Below, piece after piece: positions 15,915 through 23,552 of a stretch of 64,000 nucleotides of DNA. A model generated the notes under the pieces. The model was given only the letters and a program-made list of their open reading frames with translations, searched no databases and was not told the DNA's origin. This stretch comes from J051 sp040289295 (lineage in GTDB: Bacteria > Armatimonadota > Fimbriimonadia > Fimbriimonadales > ATM1). The position numbers and the translations under genes were made by a program. Within the stretch, counting starts at the first letter, position 1. Each line of letters begins with the position of its first letter. The stretch is from contig PSLA01000002.1 of NCBI GenBank assembly GCA_040289295.1, forward strand, positions 54,421 through 118,420, read 5' to 3'.

Positions 15915-16421
15915 GTGCGCGTCTTCCTCGGTTTGGGGAGCAACGTCGGTGAGCGACTGCAGAATCTGCAAGCGGCGGTCAATCTGCTTGACCTCCGCGT
16001 AGGCACGGTGGTGCGCATCGCTTCGGTATACGAAACAGCGCCCGTCTACGTGGAAGATCAACCGTCGTTCCTGAACACCGTTGTCGAGTTGGAAACCAAG
16101 ATGCCTCCGGGGGATCTGCTTCGCGCAGTGAAGGACGTAGAAAGAGAAATAGGGCGCATATCGCGCGAGAGGTTCGGCCCCAGGGAGATTGACGTTGACC
16201 TCTTGCTCTTCAAGGATGGCACGACCGTGCATAGCGACGAGCTTACCGTCCCGCATCCCCATCTGACGGAAAGGCGCTTCGTGCTCGAACCCCTCGCCGA
16301 GCTGTGCCCAGACTGTGTCGTCAGCGAGCGGAGTGTTGCCGAGTGGCTCGCCGAGTCGAGCGTTTATGCGCAGCAGGTCGAGCGAACGGGCGAGTCGCTC
16401 CTGTTCGTCCACCGTGACTGA
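15915..16421 (+). CDS. folK: 2-amino-4-hydroxy-6-hydroxymethyldihydropteridine pyrophosphokinase
   Basis: HPPK of folate synthesis, which transfers pyrophosphate from ATP to 6-hydroxymethyl-dihydropterin. The family features are FLGLGSNVGER at the start, ASVYETAPV, the metal and ATP signature FGPREIDVDLLLF and the closing PHPHLTERRFVLEPL. The length of 168 is normal. The start is GTG at 15915, right after a TAGGAT promoter box. The usual neighbours folP and folB are absent, and the next gene encodes a secretion protein. Confidence 0.96.
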   Translation: MRVFLGLGSNVGERLQNLQAAVNLLDLRVGTVVRIASVYETAPVYVEDQPSFLNTVVELETKMPPGDLLRAVKDVEREIGRISRERFGPREIDVDLLLFKDGTTVHSDELTVPHPHLTERRFVLEPLAELCPDCVVSERSVAEWLAESSVYAQQVERTGESLLFVHRD

Positions 16422-16433
16422 AGCGAAGGCAAG

Positions 16434-17515
16434 ATGATTGTAACCAAGAAGAGCGCTAGTGAACCCGACGCACCCCAGGTGCGTCGCACGCGGGCCGCGT
16501 CCGACCGCGAATTGGGCAACCTTTTCAAGCAACTTGCTTCGCTGCTCCGCGCGGGCGCAAGCCCGGCGGACGCACACGACCGCGTCGGCTTCCGCATTAG
16601 ACATCGCGGGCTCCGCGAGGCTTGCGCGGAGATCGCCAAGGCAACGTCTGAGGGAAAGCCGGCAAGTGAAATCATGGCGCGATACGTTGACCTTTTCCCA
16701 CCTCACGTCGTCGGCATGGTGCGCGCCGCGGAGTACGGCGGCTTCCTGCCTGATGCCTACGAACTCTTGTCGCAGCGGTTCAACGAGCGCGCCTCAATAA
16801 ACGCGTGGTTCTACTTCGTAAGATGGATCTCATACCAGGGTTTGGTCGGTATCGCAGTCGTTGTTGCGGCAACGTCGGCGTTTTGGAAGGCGTTCCATGC
16901 GGGCGGCAACTTCATCGGGTTCTTCGTGCAGGACCTTCTCTCGCGAGCGCTGCCGATCCTCGTCGCGGTGGCGGCGCTCATTCTGCTCGTCCGGTTCCTA
17001 CTACACTCTCACGTCACGCTCCCCATTCGGCACCGCCTGATCATCAAAGCACCTTACGGCTTCGGCACGCGCGCACGCGCGGAGGCGTTACATGGGTTCC
17101 TTTGGACGCTGCGCAACCTCGCCCACGCCGGCGTCCCGCCAAAGACCGCCTGGCAACTGGCTTCAGCGGCAACGCCGAACTACGAGTACGCACGGCGACT
17201 GCACGCCGCTGCCGAGGGGCCGAGGAAGACGAGCCGATCTCAGAATTCCTGGTGCGCAGTGAACTGTTCGACGCCGATTATGTCGATATGTTGAACATCG
17301 CACAACAAACCGGCGACGTGCCAGGGACGCTCGATCGCATGCTTGAAATCACCGGAGAGGAGTATGCGGTGGGCAAAACCAAGGCGCGTTTCGGGCTCGG
17401 CTCGCTCGGCTGCCTAATGATGGCTCTGACCGGCGGGGCGATGTTGATATATTACTTCTGGCAATACTACGGCCGGGTGTTCGAGGAAGTTGACCAATTC
17501 ATGAACAGCCCATAG
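16434..17515 (+). CDS. Type II secretion F / PilC-like inner-membrane protein, frameshifted
   Basis: Membrane platform protein of type IV pili or type II secretion, smaller than canonical PilC (about 360 residues if repaired). The first T2SSF domain shows LGNLFKQLASLLRAGASP and MVRAAEYGGFLPDAYELL, followed by two or three membrane helices. The second shows FLWTLRNLAHAGVPPKTAWQL and LNIAQQTGDVPGTLDRMLEI. The first frame fails after HAAAEG and coding resumes in the -1 frame as AEEDEPISEFLVRSE. Adding one G to the GGGG run at 17216-17219 restores one frame. This is therefore a homopolymer error, a real frameshift mutation or, less likely, programmed frameshifting. It is followed 3 bp later by a second T2SSF gene. 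Confidence 0.8.
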
Positions 17516-17518
17516 CGT

Positions 17519-18727
17519 ATGGCAAAGACCTACTCGTACATCGCGATTGACCGAAACGGCAGCCGCACGACGGGCGTGATTGACGCGCCAAGCGCGAAGG
17601 CGGCGCGCGACCGGCTCGCCGGTCAAGGCTATCTCGTCGAATTCCTTCAGGAGGGCACAACCATTCGGCACGACCGCCCCGCGGTGATGCGTCACGTGGT
17701 GGGCCCGATGTTCGGGCGCGTGAACCTCGAGTCACAAGAGCGCTTCTTCGCGCAATTGCATTCGATGTACAAAGCGGGCGTGCATCTGCATCAGGCGCTG
17801 CGCACTCTCTCCGAAAACACCCGCCATCCCGTCCTGCGCCACATCATTCGGGAGATGCGTGACTTCGTTGTCGAGGGTCGCATGATGTCCGAGGCGATGG
17901 AGAAATACAGCGAGGTGTTCTCCCCTCTGCAGGTGAACCTCGTGCGCGCGGGCGAGCACGGGGGAACGCTCGAGCGCTCTCTCAAAGAGATCAGCGAGTA
18001 CATCCGGCGCGAAGTTAAGCTACGCAATCAGGTGAAGCGCGCAACGTTCTACCCTAAGGTCCTGCTGTTCGTGCTGGTCGTGCTGCCGATAGCGGCGAAC
18101 GCCATTATCACCTCGATCGCGGAACGAACCGGGGGGCCTGCATTCACGATCTTGGCGATCACCTCCTCCGTACTGTTCTGGATCTTCATCGGTCTGGTGG
18201 CATTCGGCTGGATCATCTTCTCCCGGCTTCTCCTCCCGCTGCCGACCGTACGATACGTCTGGGACCTATTCGTTATCGCCACGCCGTACATAGGCTCGAC
18301 GATTCGCATGCTTACGATGGCGCGGTTCTCGCGCGCATTCGGGGCGCTCTACGGAGGAGGCGTTCCGCTCGCAACATCCGTTGTGCTTGCGGCGGACGCG
18401 TGCGGAAACGAGTACATCCGACGACGAATGTATCCTGCAGCGCAGCATATTCAGGAAGGTAAGGGCATAGCCGAGTCCTTCGCATCGACAGGCGCGTTCA
18501 CCGCTATAACGCTCGACATGGCGGCTACCGGAGAGCAGAGCGGAAACCTCGACTCGATGCTCGACCACGTCGCTGAACAGTATGAGGACGAGGCAGAAGT
18601 GCGGCTCGACAAGATGCCGCGTGTGCTCGCAGTCGCCTTGTTGTTGCTGGCAGCTGCCGTCGTCGCGTACGTCGTCGCTTCCTTCTATATGCAGTACGCA
18701 GCCGCGATCGAGCAGGCAGGCAGCTAA
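17519..18727 (+). CDS. Type II secretion F / PilC-like protein
   Basis: Inner-membrane platform of a type IV pilus or type II secretion assembly, 402 residues as usual. The N-terminal part resembles the PilC cap (YSYIAIDRNGSRTTGVIDA). T2SSF domain 1 is at about 70-195 (FFAQLHSMYKAGVHLHQAL, VRAGEHGGTLERSLKEI), with membrane helices near 185 and 225, and domain 2 is at about 275-395 (FSRAFGALYGGGVPLATSV, AATGEQSGNLDSMLDHV), ending in a helix LAVALLLLAAAVVAYVVASF. It sits between a frameshifted homologue and a J-domain membrane protein in one operon. No pilB or pilT ATPase is seen in the window. Confidence 0.9.
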   Translation: MAKTYSYIAIDRNGSRTTGVIDAPSAKAARDRLAGQGYLVEFLQEGTTIRHDRPAVMRHVVGPMFGRVNLESQERFFAQLHSMYKAGVHLHQALRTLSENTRHPVLRHIIREMRDFVVEGRMMSEAMEKYSEVFSPLQVNLVRAGEHGGTLERSLKEISEYIRREVKLRNQVKRATFYPKVLLFVLVVLPIAANAIITSIAERTGGPAFTILAITSSVLFWIFIGLVAFGWIIFSRLLLPLPTVRYVWDLFVIATPYIGSTIRMLTMARFSRAFGALYGGGVPLATSVVLAADACGNEYIRRRMYPAAQHIQEGKGIAESFASTGAFTAITLDMAATGEQSGNLDSMLDHVAEQYEDEAEVRLDKMPRVLAVALLLLAAAVVAYVVASFYMQYAAAIEQAGS

Positions 18728-19827
18728 TGCCCGACGAGCGAACGCACTACGACGTGCTCGGCGTGCCGCGGGATGCGACGCAAGAGCAGATTCGCCTTGC
18801 CTTTCGCCGCCTCGTGCTGAAGTACCATCCAGACCGGTCGGGAACCTCGCGCACGACCGACCTGTTCATGCAAATCGTTGAGGCGCACGCCGTACTCTCC
18901 TCCCTTGAGCGGCGAGCGCACTACGACGCACTGCTTCGCGCAGCGGAGCGGGGCGCAGCCCACAGGGCCACACGCGAAGCGCCACCACGCGGGGCGCAGC
19001 AAGAGCGCGACGCACGTAGCGGCGCCTATCAACGGACGCCCGCGCCGGACATCGCACGCCTGCTGAACACGGCGGTGCGCGAGTTGAGTCGCGGAAGGCT
19101 CGAGCGGGCAGAGGCGACGGCTCGTCGCGTCATCGAGCAAGACTTCCGGGTGGCGCTCGCCCACTCCGTTCTCGGTGACGTTTACCGCTCGAGGGGAAAA
19201 TTGGACGACGCATTGAAGCACTACGCTTACGCGCTGCAGTTCGAGCCCGAGAACGCGATTTACCAGAAGCGATACTATTCTCTGCACGCGGCGAGCGGAA
19301 CCAGAGGCGCGGCGGCGCAAAGGACGGCGAACGCGACGCTGCCGCTGATCGTGGCTTCCGTGATCACGTTTCTCACCCTCGCGTACGTCGCGATCGCAAA
19401 GGAGGAGCCGATGCGCGGCCTCCCCGCGATCATCAACACATGGACGGCAGGACTCCTTGTTATGCTTTTCGTTTGCGGGCTAACGATGGGTGCCGCGCTG
19501 TCCATTTCAATGGCGGTAGATCCGTGTGAGACCGTGCTTAAGACTGCGGGCGGTCGCCTGAGTCGCTCCGCGGCGCTGGGTGTCGTCGCGATCATAAACT
19601 TCTGGGCCGCCGCGCTCATCTACGCCGTTATCGGGGTGCTGCAAGACGCGTTCACGTACAGCATTTCGCGCGTCGTGTTCCTCGTGGCTGTGCTCACCGC
19701 CTGCTTTGCAACGGCGTCGGCTCTGTCTGGTCAGATTTCGTGGGCGCAGACGTTGCTCTGGGGCGGGAATGTAATATATCTTGGCGTGCTCGCGGGCTGG
19801 TTGGTTGCAGACGCGTTCCGGCAGTAG
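18727..19827 (+). CDS. Membrane-anchored J-domain protein with TPR-like region
   Basis: The N-terminal DnaJ domain (residues 1-70) has the HPD motif in LKYHPDRSG (34-36) and would stimulate Hsp70 ATPase. Residues about 105-170 look like two TPR helices pairs (GRLERAEATARRVIEQ, GKLDDALKHYAYALQFEPEN). The C-terminal half has about five membrane helices, for example PLIVASVITFLTLAYVAIA and VVFLVAVLTACFATASAL. It is therefore not a general DnaJ but a membrane-bound co-chaperone of unknown client, perhaps tied to the pilus-type proteins upstream. Its ATG overlaps the upstream stop by 1 nt (TAATG). The last 134 bp overlap the convergent acyltransferase gene. Confidence 0.85.
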   Translation: MPDERTHYDVLGVPRDATQEQIRLAFRRLVLKYHPDRSGTSRTTDLFMQIVEAHAVLSSLERRAHYDALLRAAERGAAHRATREAPPRGAQQERDARSGAYQRTPAPDIARLLNTAVRELSRGRLERAEATARRVIEQDFRVALAHSVLGDVYRSRGKLDDALKHYAYALQFEPENAIYQKRYYSLHAASGTRGAAAQRTANATLPLIVASVITFLTLAYVAIAKEEPMRGLPAIINTWTAGLLVMLFVCGLTMGAALSISMAVDPCETVLKTAGGRLSRSAALGVVAIINFWAAALIYAVIGVLQDAFTYSISRVVFLVAVLTACFATASALSGQISWAQTLLWGGNVIYLGVLAGWLVADAFRQ

Positions 19828-20923
19828 CCATGGCGAGGCGGCGGCGAACCGAGTAGGCGCCCAACGGCAAAAAATCGCGAGCGAACAGCAACCGGGAGAG
19901 TCGCATCCGATCCAAGGCCTCGACGATCGCCCAGGACGCGAAGAACACAAGCAGCAAAACCCACAGCGTCGCCAGCGGGAGGTTGTTCATGAACGCAGTA
20001 ACACGGGGGCCTTGAACCAAGAACACGACAGCAGGGTGTACGAGAAAGATCGCGAGCGACCGATCCCCGATTTGAGCGAGAACGGCTCGAAGCGAGGAGT
20101 GCTCCGCCATGTCTTGAGCCACCCGCAGAAGGAACAACGCCGCCGCCGTCGAATACAACAGCAGCAGCGCCGGGTGTAGTCGGAACAACGTGAAGTACGG
20201 CTGGCGACCTACGGACACATTGCTTAACAGCAGGACTTCAGCAAGCAGATACAGGGCCAGCGCGCCAACCATCGCCTGCAGAATGCGAAAGCTCCACTTC
20301 ACCCAAACCCTGTGCCACGCCTGCCAGTTCAACCCCAGCCACGCGCCTACGACAACAGGAAACAGAAAGAAGAGCGCGCTTGAGCCGGGATACGGAAGGA
20401 TCCGCGTGTAGTAGTTGAATACGTACACGAAGCCCTGCACGCCTGCCGCCATCAGCAGCATCCGCCTGAAGTCGGGCTGCCAAGCGCGCAAAAGTAGAAA
20501 GAGAAGCGGGAACAGCAGCGACACCTCGAGCAAGATCGCCAAGAAGTAGAGGTGGTACCACGCCTTGCCCCAGATGAGCGTTGCCGTCAAGCCGAGGTCG
20601 GTGTTCCACCCGCGCACCGCGAGGTACAGCGCGGTCCAGACAAGGTAGGGGTAGCCCGTCCGAAGCAGGCGCCGCCTCAAGAACAGCAGCCAGTTCGGCT
20701 CGTCATGCCGTGAGAGGCTTCGGGCAAGCAGCAGCGAGCTCACGAGGAGGAAGGTAGGCACGGCGAAGTGCAGAACGCGGTTGAGCATCACGACGAGCAG
20801 CCAACCGCCAGTACCCTCCTCGACATAGCGCCGCGCCGCCATCCCAAGCACATGGTGCGTAACCACTTCGAGGATGGCTATCCCCTTCAAGATGTCGAAC
20901 GTTAGGTCCCTGCGTACGGTCAT
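19694..20923 (-). CDS. Acyltransferase family 3 membrane protein
   Basis: Multi-pass acyltransferase of the OafA/Acyl_transf_3 family, which acetylates or acylates cell-surface sugars. The opening LTFDILKGIAILEVVTHHVLG (split over residues 7-27) carries the conserved His near the first helix. The region RRRLLRTGYPYLVWTALYLA is also typical. About ten hydrophobic helices follow. From about residue 355 the tail (RRLAMATAGTRLQPTSPRAR...) is polar and runs antisense through the dnaJ-like gene, so the last part may be non-conserved read-through. AGGGAA precedes the ATG at 20923. The acceptor is unknown. Confidence 0.85.
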   Translation of the reverse strand: MTVRRDLTFDILKGIAILEVVTHHVLGMAARRYVEEGTGGWLLVVMLNRVLHFAVPTFLLVSSLLLARSLSRHDEPNWLLFLRRRLLRTGYPYLVWTALYLAVRGWNTDLGLTATLIWGKAWYHLYFLAILLEVSLLFPLLFLLLRAWQPDFRRMLLMAAGVQGFVYVFNYYTRILPYPGSSALFFLFPVVVGAWLGLNWQAWHRVWVKWSFRILQAMVGALALYLLAEVLLLSNVSVGRQPYFTLFRLHPALLLLYSTAAALFLLRVAQDMAEHSSLRAVLAQIGDRSLAIFLVHPAVVFLVQGPRVTAFMNNLPLATLWVLLLVFFASWAIVEALDRMRLSRLLFARDFLPLGAYSVRRRLAMATAGTRLQPTSPRARQDILHSRPRATSAPTKSDQTEPTPLQSRR

Positions 20924-21159
20924 GACTTCCCTGTCGTACTCGTATGAATTGGGACGTCCCTTTCCTCAGTTTAGACGCGCGCACCCGGATTGTGGCTTAA
21001 ACAGGGTGCTCGGTTCAACCAAAGTCGCCGCCCCAGGCCGAATCGAAACCGAAGGCTGCGACGGAAATTGTCTCCTATCGTCACCCCCTCCTCTTGAATA
21101 GAAACAACTGAGAGGTTCCTTACAATACTATACCTCCTATTTGTAACTTTCCGAGCGAG

Positions 21160-21182
21160 GGCGAGCGTCCTCGCCATTTTCC
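21160..21182 (+). terminator. Weak terminator-like hairpin
   Basis: The stem GGCGAG / CTCGCC with loop CGTC is followed by ATTTTCC on the plus strand. No plus-strand gene ends here, so its purpose is unclear. Confidence 0.25.
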
Positions 21183-21276
21183 GCGAGGCGAACAGCTGAG
21201 CAATAAGGGGTGTTCGCGAGACGCTCACGTTCCCATCGGGGATTCGGCGCCGTAGGGGGTGAAAGGATGCTTTGTT

Positions 21277-21307
21277 TGTTGTCTTGGAGGGTGTGTTGTC
21301 TTGGAGG
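21277..21307. repeat. 17-bp tandem repeat, about two copies
   Basis: TGTTGTCTTGGAGG occurs at 21277-21290 and again at 21294-21307 with a 3-bp spacer, giving a 17-bp period. It could be two binding sites on nearly the same face of the helix, or a slippage duplication. Confidence 0.7.
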
Positions 21308-21513
21308 CAGCGCAGAACAGCGCAACACATCGGTAATCAACATCGAAAATTGTTTCCTGCCGCCTTCAGTCGCTCTTCACAATCTGAGAGCCTTAGATTT
21401 CCACGTATGGAAAATCGGCGCTGGCGGCATGATCTGATGTAGAGCGAACGGTGAATCGCCCGTGTGCATGGACCCTCGTCCAGGCCTCGGAGAAGCCATA
21501 CCGCAATCCGAGG

Positions 21514-21519
21514 TATAAT
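21514..21519 (+). promoter_or_regulatory. Consensus -10 box (TATAAT), leaderless type
   Basis: A perfect TATAAT ends 8 nt before the GTG start at 21528, so the mRNA should begin at or next to the start codon. There is no good -35 box and no Shine-Dalgarno. Confidence 0.65.
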
Positions 21520-21527
21520 CGCCTTGA

Positions 21528-22295
21528 GTGCTCACCTCAACGTACATCCATATCCCCGGTGTTTCTTGGAAGACGGAGCGGGCGCTGTGGTCGCAGGGTG
21601 CCTGGACCTGGTACGACTTCCTCGCAGACCCGCGCCGCTACCGAACGGGAACGGTCGGCTCGCAGCGCCTCGAGAAGGCGCTTGCGCAAAGCCTGTGCAA
21701 ACTCGAAAAGGGCGAGCATCAGTTCTTCCGCAAGTCGTTGTTGGCGCGCGAGGCGTGGCGGGTGTTCCCCGAGTTCCGAGACAAGCTCATCTATCTCGAC
21801 ATCGAGACGACCGGCTCGCGATGCGCTGACGTTACCGTCGTCGGAGCGTGGGACGGCGCCCGATACCACTCGTTTGTCAAAGATTATAATCTCTTCGAGT
21901 TTCCTGACTTTCTCAACAGATACTCGGTCGTCGTAACGTTCTTCGGCGCCGGATTCGACCTACCCGTCCTCAGGAAGCGGTTCCCGACGGCGGTGTTCGA
22001 CCAGATTCACATAGACCTTTGCCCAGTGCTTCGAAGAATCGGGCTGCGCGGCGGACTGAAGAGCATCGAGCGCGCCATAGGCATCGAGCGCTCCGAGCGG
22101 ACGCGTGGTCTTACCGGGTACGACGCCGTGCGCCTTTGGCGAGCTGCTTCGGGGGGCAACTCCGAGGCGATGGATACCCTCCTTGAATACAATCGGGAGG
22201 ATGTGCGGAACCTCGAACCGCTCATGGAGCACGCCTATGCGGTTTTGCGCCGGATATCCCTCGACGCCGTGGGCTCGGAAGGGGTTTCTCCCTGA
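21528..22295 (+). CDS. YprB/MrfB-like DEDD exonuclease (RNase H-like)
   Basis: DnaQ-fold 3'-5' exonuclease of the YprB type (RNase_H_2 family). The catalytic motifs are IYLDIETTG (Exo I, Asp and Glu near residue 90), VTFFGAGFDLPVL (Exo II) and LEYNREDVRNL (Exo III, Asp). An N-terminal helical part (IPGVSWKTERALWSQG) looks like a helix-hairpin-helix. At 255 residues it lacks the C-terminal TPR region of B. subtilis YprB. In B. subtilis, MrfB works with the helicase MrfA in mitomycin repair. A MrfA-like helicase is encoded at 29151-31436. Leaderless TATAAT promoter. Confidence 0.85.
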   Translation: MLTSTYIHIPGVSWKTERALWSQGAWTWYDFLADPRRYRTGTVGSQRLEKALAQSLCKLEKGEHQFFRKSLLAREAWRVFPEFRDKLIYLDIETTGSRCADVTVVGAWDGARYHSFVKDYNLFEFPDFLNRYSVVVTFFGAGFDLPVLRKRFPTAVFDQIHIDLCPVLRRIGLRGGLKSIERAIGIERSERTRGLTGYDAVRLWRAASGGNSEAMDTLLEYNREDVRNLEPLMEHAYAVLRRISLDAVGSEGVSP

Positions 22296-22364
22296 GTCAG
22301 GTACAATCTGATCGCTCGCATTGGATGCTTTGGGCAGTTCGAGCCGTCTAACGAGGTGAGAGAA

Positions 22365-23552
22365 ATGAATATCGCCTGCAGATACTGCAACGCAGAGAAC
22401 CCCACAGACGCGCGCTTCTGCAAGTTGTGCGGGCAACCGCTCACGGGGGAGGTAGCGGAGCACCTTGAGCCTGCCAAGGTCGAGCAGGTCGTCCAGGACG
22501 GATACCGCCTCCTCGCTGAGGGCAAGGCGCGCGAGGCGCTTTACGTCGCCAAGGCGGCGCTTGCACAAGCGCCCGACAACCTCGGGGGCCTCGCCCTCAA
22601 GGGCATGGCGCTCGAAGCACTTGACGACCTGCCCGGCGCTGTTGCCTGCTTCGAGCGCATCGTGGAACTGAATCCGTGCTCGACGCTCGACCGCATCAAG
22701 CTTGAGCAGCTCCATCGCCGCATTTATGAAGCGCCCTTTGAGGATGAGGGCGGCGGCGCCAACTGGACCGCTATCCTTGCCGGCGTGGGAGCCACTCTTT
22801 TGGTTATTGCGCTCGGCGCGCTACTCGCGATGAGCCAAGGGCAATCGAGGGAGCCGCTTGCGTCGGCGGAACCGGAGCAGCGCGTCGCGACGTTCCAGCC
22901 GATGCAGCAGCCACCGCCGCAATCCACGCAACAGCCTCAAGCCGACAAGGGCGCGAGCGGCGATCAGCCCGCATCGAGCGCGAGCACGATTCGACCGCCG
23001 ACGTTTGGGGGCGGTGGCACCACCTTTAGCGGCCCGATTGTGCTCACGCCGGATCAACTCCACGGGCTGCCAGACGTACGTGCACAGGGCGGCTCCAAGC
23101 TTCCAGACGCTCAGCAAGGCGCAAATTCTCGGCAAGGGGGAGGCGCGTCTTCGCCCTCTAACCCTCCGCCAGCCAACCCGAGCGACGACAACGTCATCAG
23201 TCCGCCAGCGCGGGACCCGGTCATACAGATCAAGCCTCATGAAGGTCGCGGAGGCGCAGGGTCGGGGAGCAGCGAGCGCGAAAGCGAGAACATCTACCGC
23301 GTCGCAAACGAGAAGATGAAGGCAGGCGACTACCGTGGCGCAATCGCCGACTTTCAAAAGTCCCTGTCGGGGAGCACGCGCCCGGCGCTGACGCACCAAC
23401 TCATCGCGCGCTGCTATCGAGCACTTGGCGAGTTCGACAACGCGAAACGACACTTTGAGCAGGCTCTTCGCCTCTACGAAGCGTCGAAGGCGCCCGGGGC
23501 GCAAGCAGGCGCTGATGCGTGCCGCCGCGAGCTTGCCGCGTTAGGCGCATGA
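22365..23552 (+). CDS. Zinc-ribbon, TPR and single-pass membrane protein
   Basis: The N-terminal zinc ribbon CRYCNAENPTDARFCKLCG (two CxxC pairs) is followed by a TPR-like domain (about 40-110, with GLALKGMALEALDDLPGAV). One membrane helix (WTAILAGVGATLLVIALGAL, about 145-165) leads to a long Pro/Gln/Gly-rich linker. C-terminal TPR motifs follow (YRVANEKMKAGDYRGAIADF, CYRALGEFDNAKRHFEQAL). The topology suggests a cytosolic ribbon and an external or periplasmic TPR module. ATG at 22365 has GAGGTGAG upstream, better than the GTG at 22356. It overlaps the next gene by 4 nt (ATGA). Its role is unknown, probably scaffolding. Confidence 0.8.
   Translation: MNIACRYCNAENPTDARFCKLCGQPLTGEVAEHLEPAKVEQVVQDGYRLLAEGKAREALYVAKAALAQAPDNLGGLALKGMALEALDDLPGAVACFERIVELNPCSTLDRIKLEQLHRRIYEAPFEDEGGGANWTAILAGVGATLLVIALGALLAMSQGQSREPLASAEPEQRVATFQPMQQPPPQSTQQPQADKGASGDQPASSASTIRPPTFGGGGTTFSGPIVLTPDQLHGLPDVRAQGGSKLPDAQQGANSRQGGGASSPSNPPPANPSDDNVISPPARDPVIQIKPHEGRGGAGSGSSERESENIYRVANEKMKAGDYRGAIADFQKSLSGSTRPALTHQLIARCYRALGEFDNAKRHFEQALRLYEASKAPGAQAGADACRRELAALGA

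Larger units (their letters stand above)
20924..21527. other. Long intergenic region between divergent genes
   Basis: I see no credible gene in these 604 bp. Contents: the acyltransferase upstream region, a short hairpin (21160-21175), a 17-bp tandem repeat (21277-21307) and a clear TATAAT (21514-21519) for the exonuclease gene. Base composition drops to lower GC between 21100 and 21360, which is typical of regulatory or non-coding DNA. Confidence 0.5.

Noticed and set aside
20971..21330. Minus-strand ORF of 119 codons in the long intergenic region
   Set aside because: It has low-complexity basic composition, no ribosome site, and passes through the tandem repeat and hairpin. I regard it as chance.
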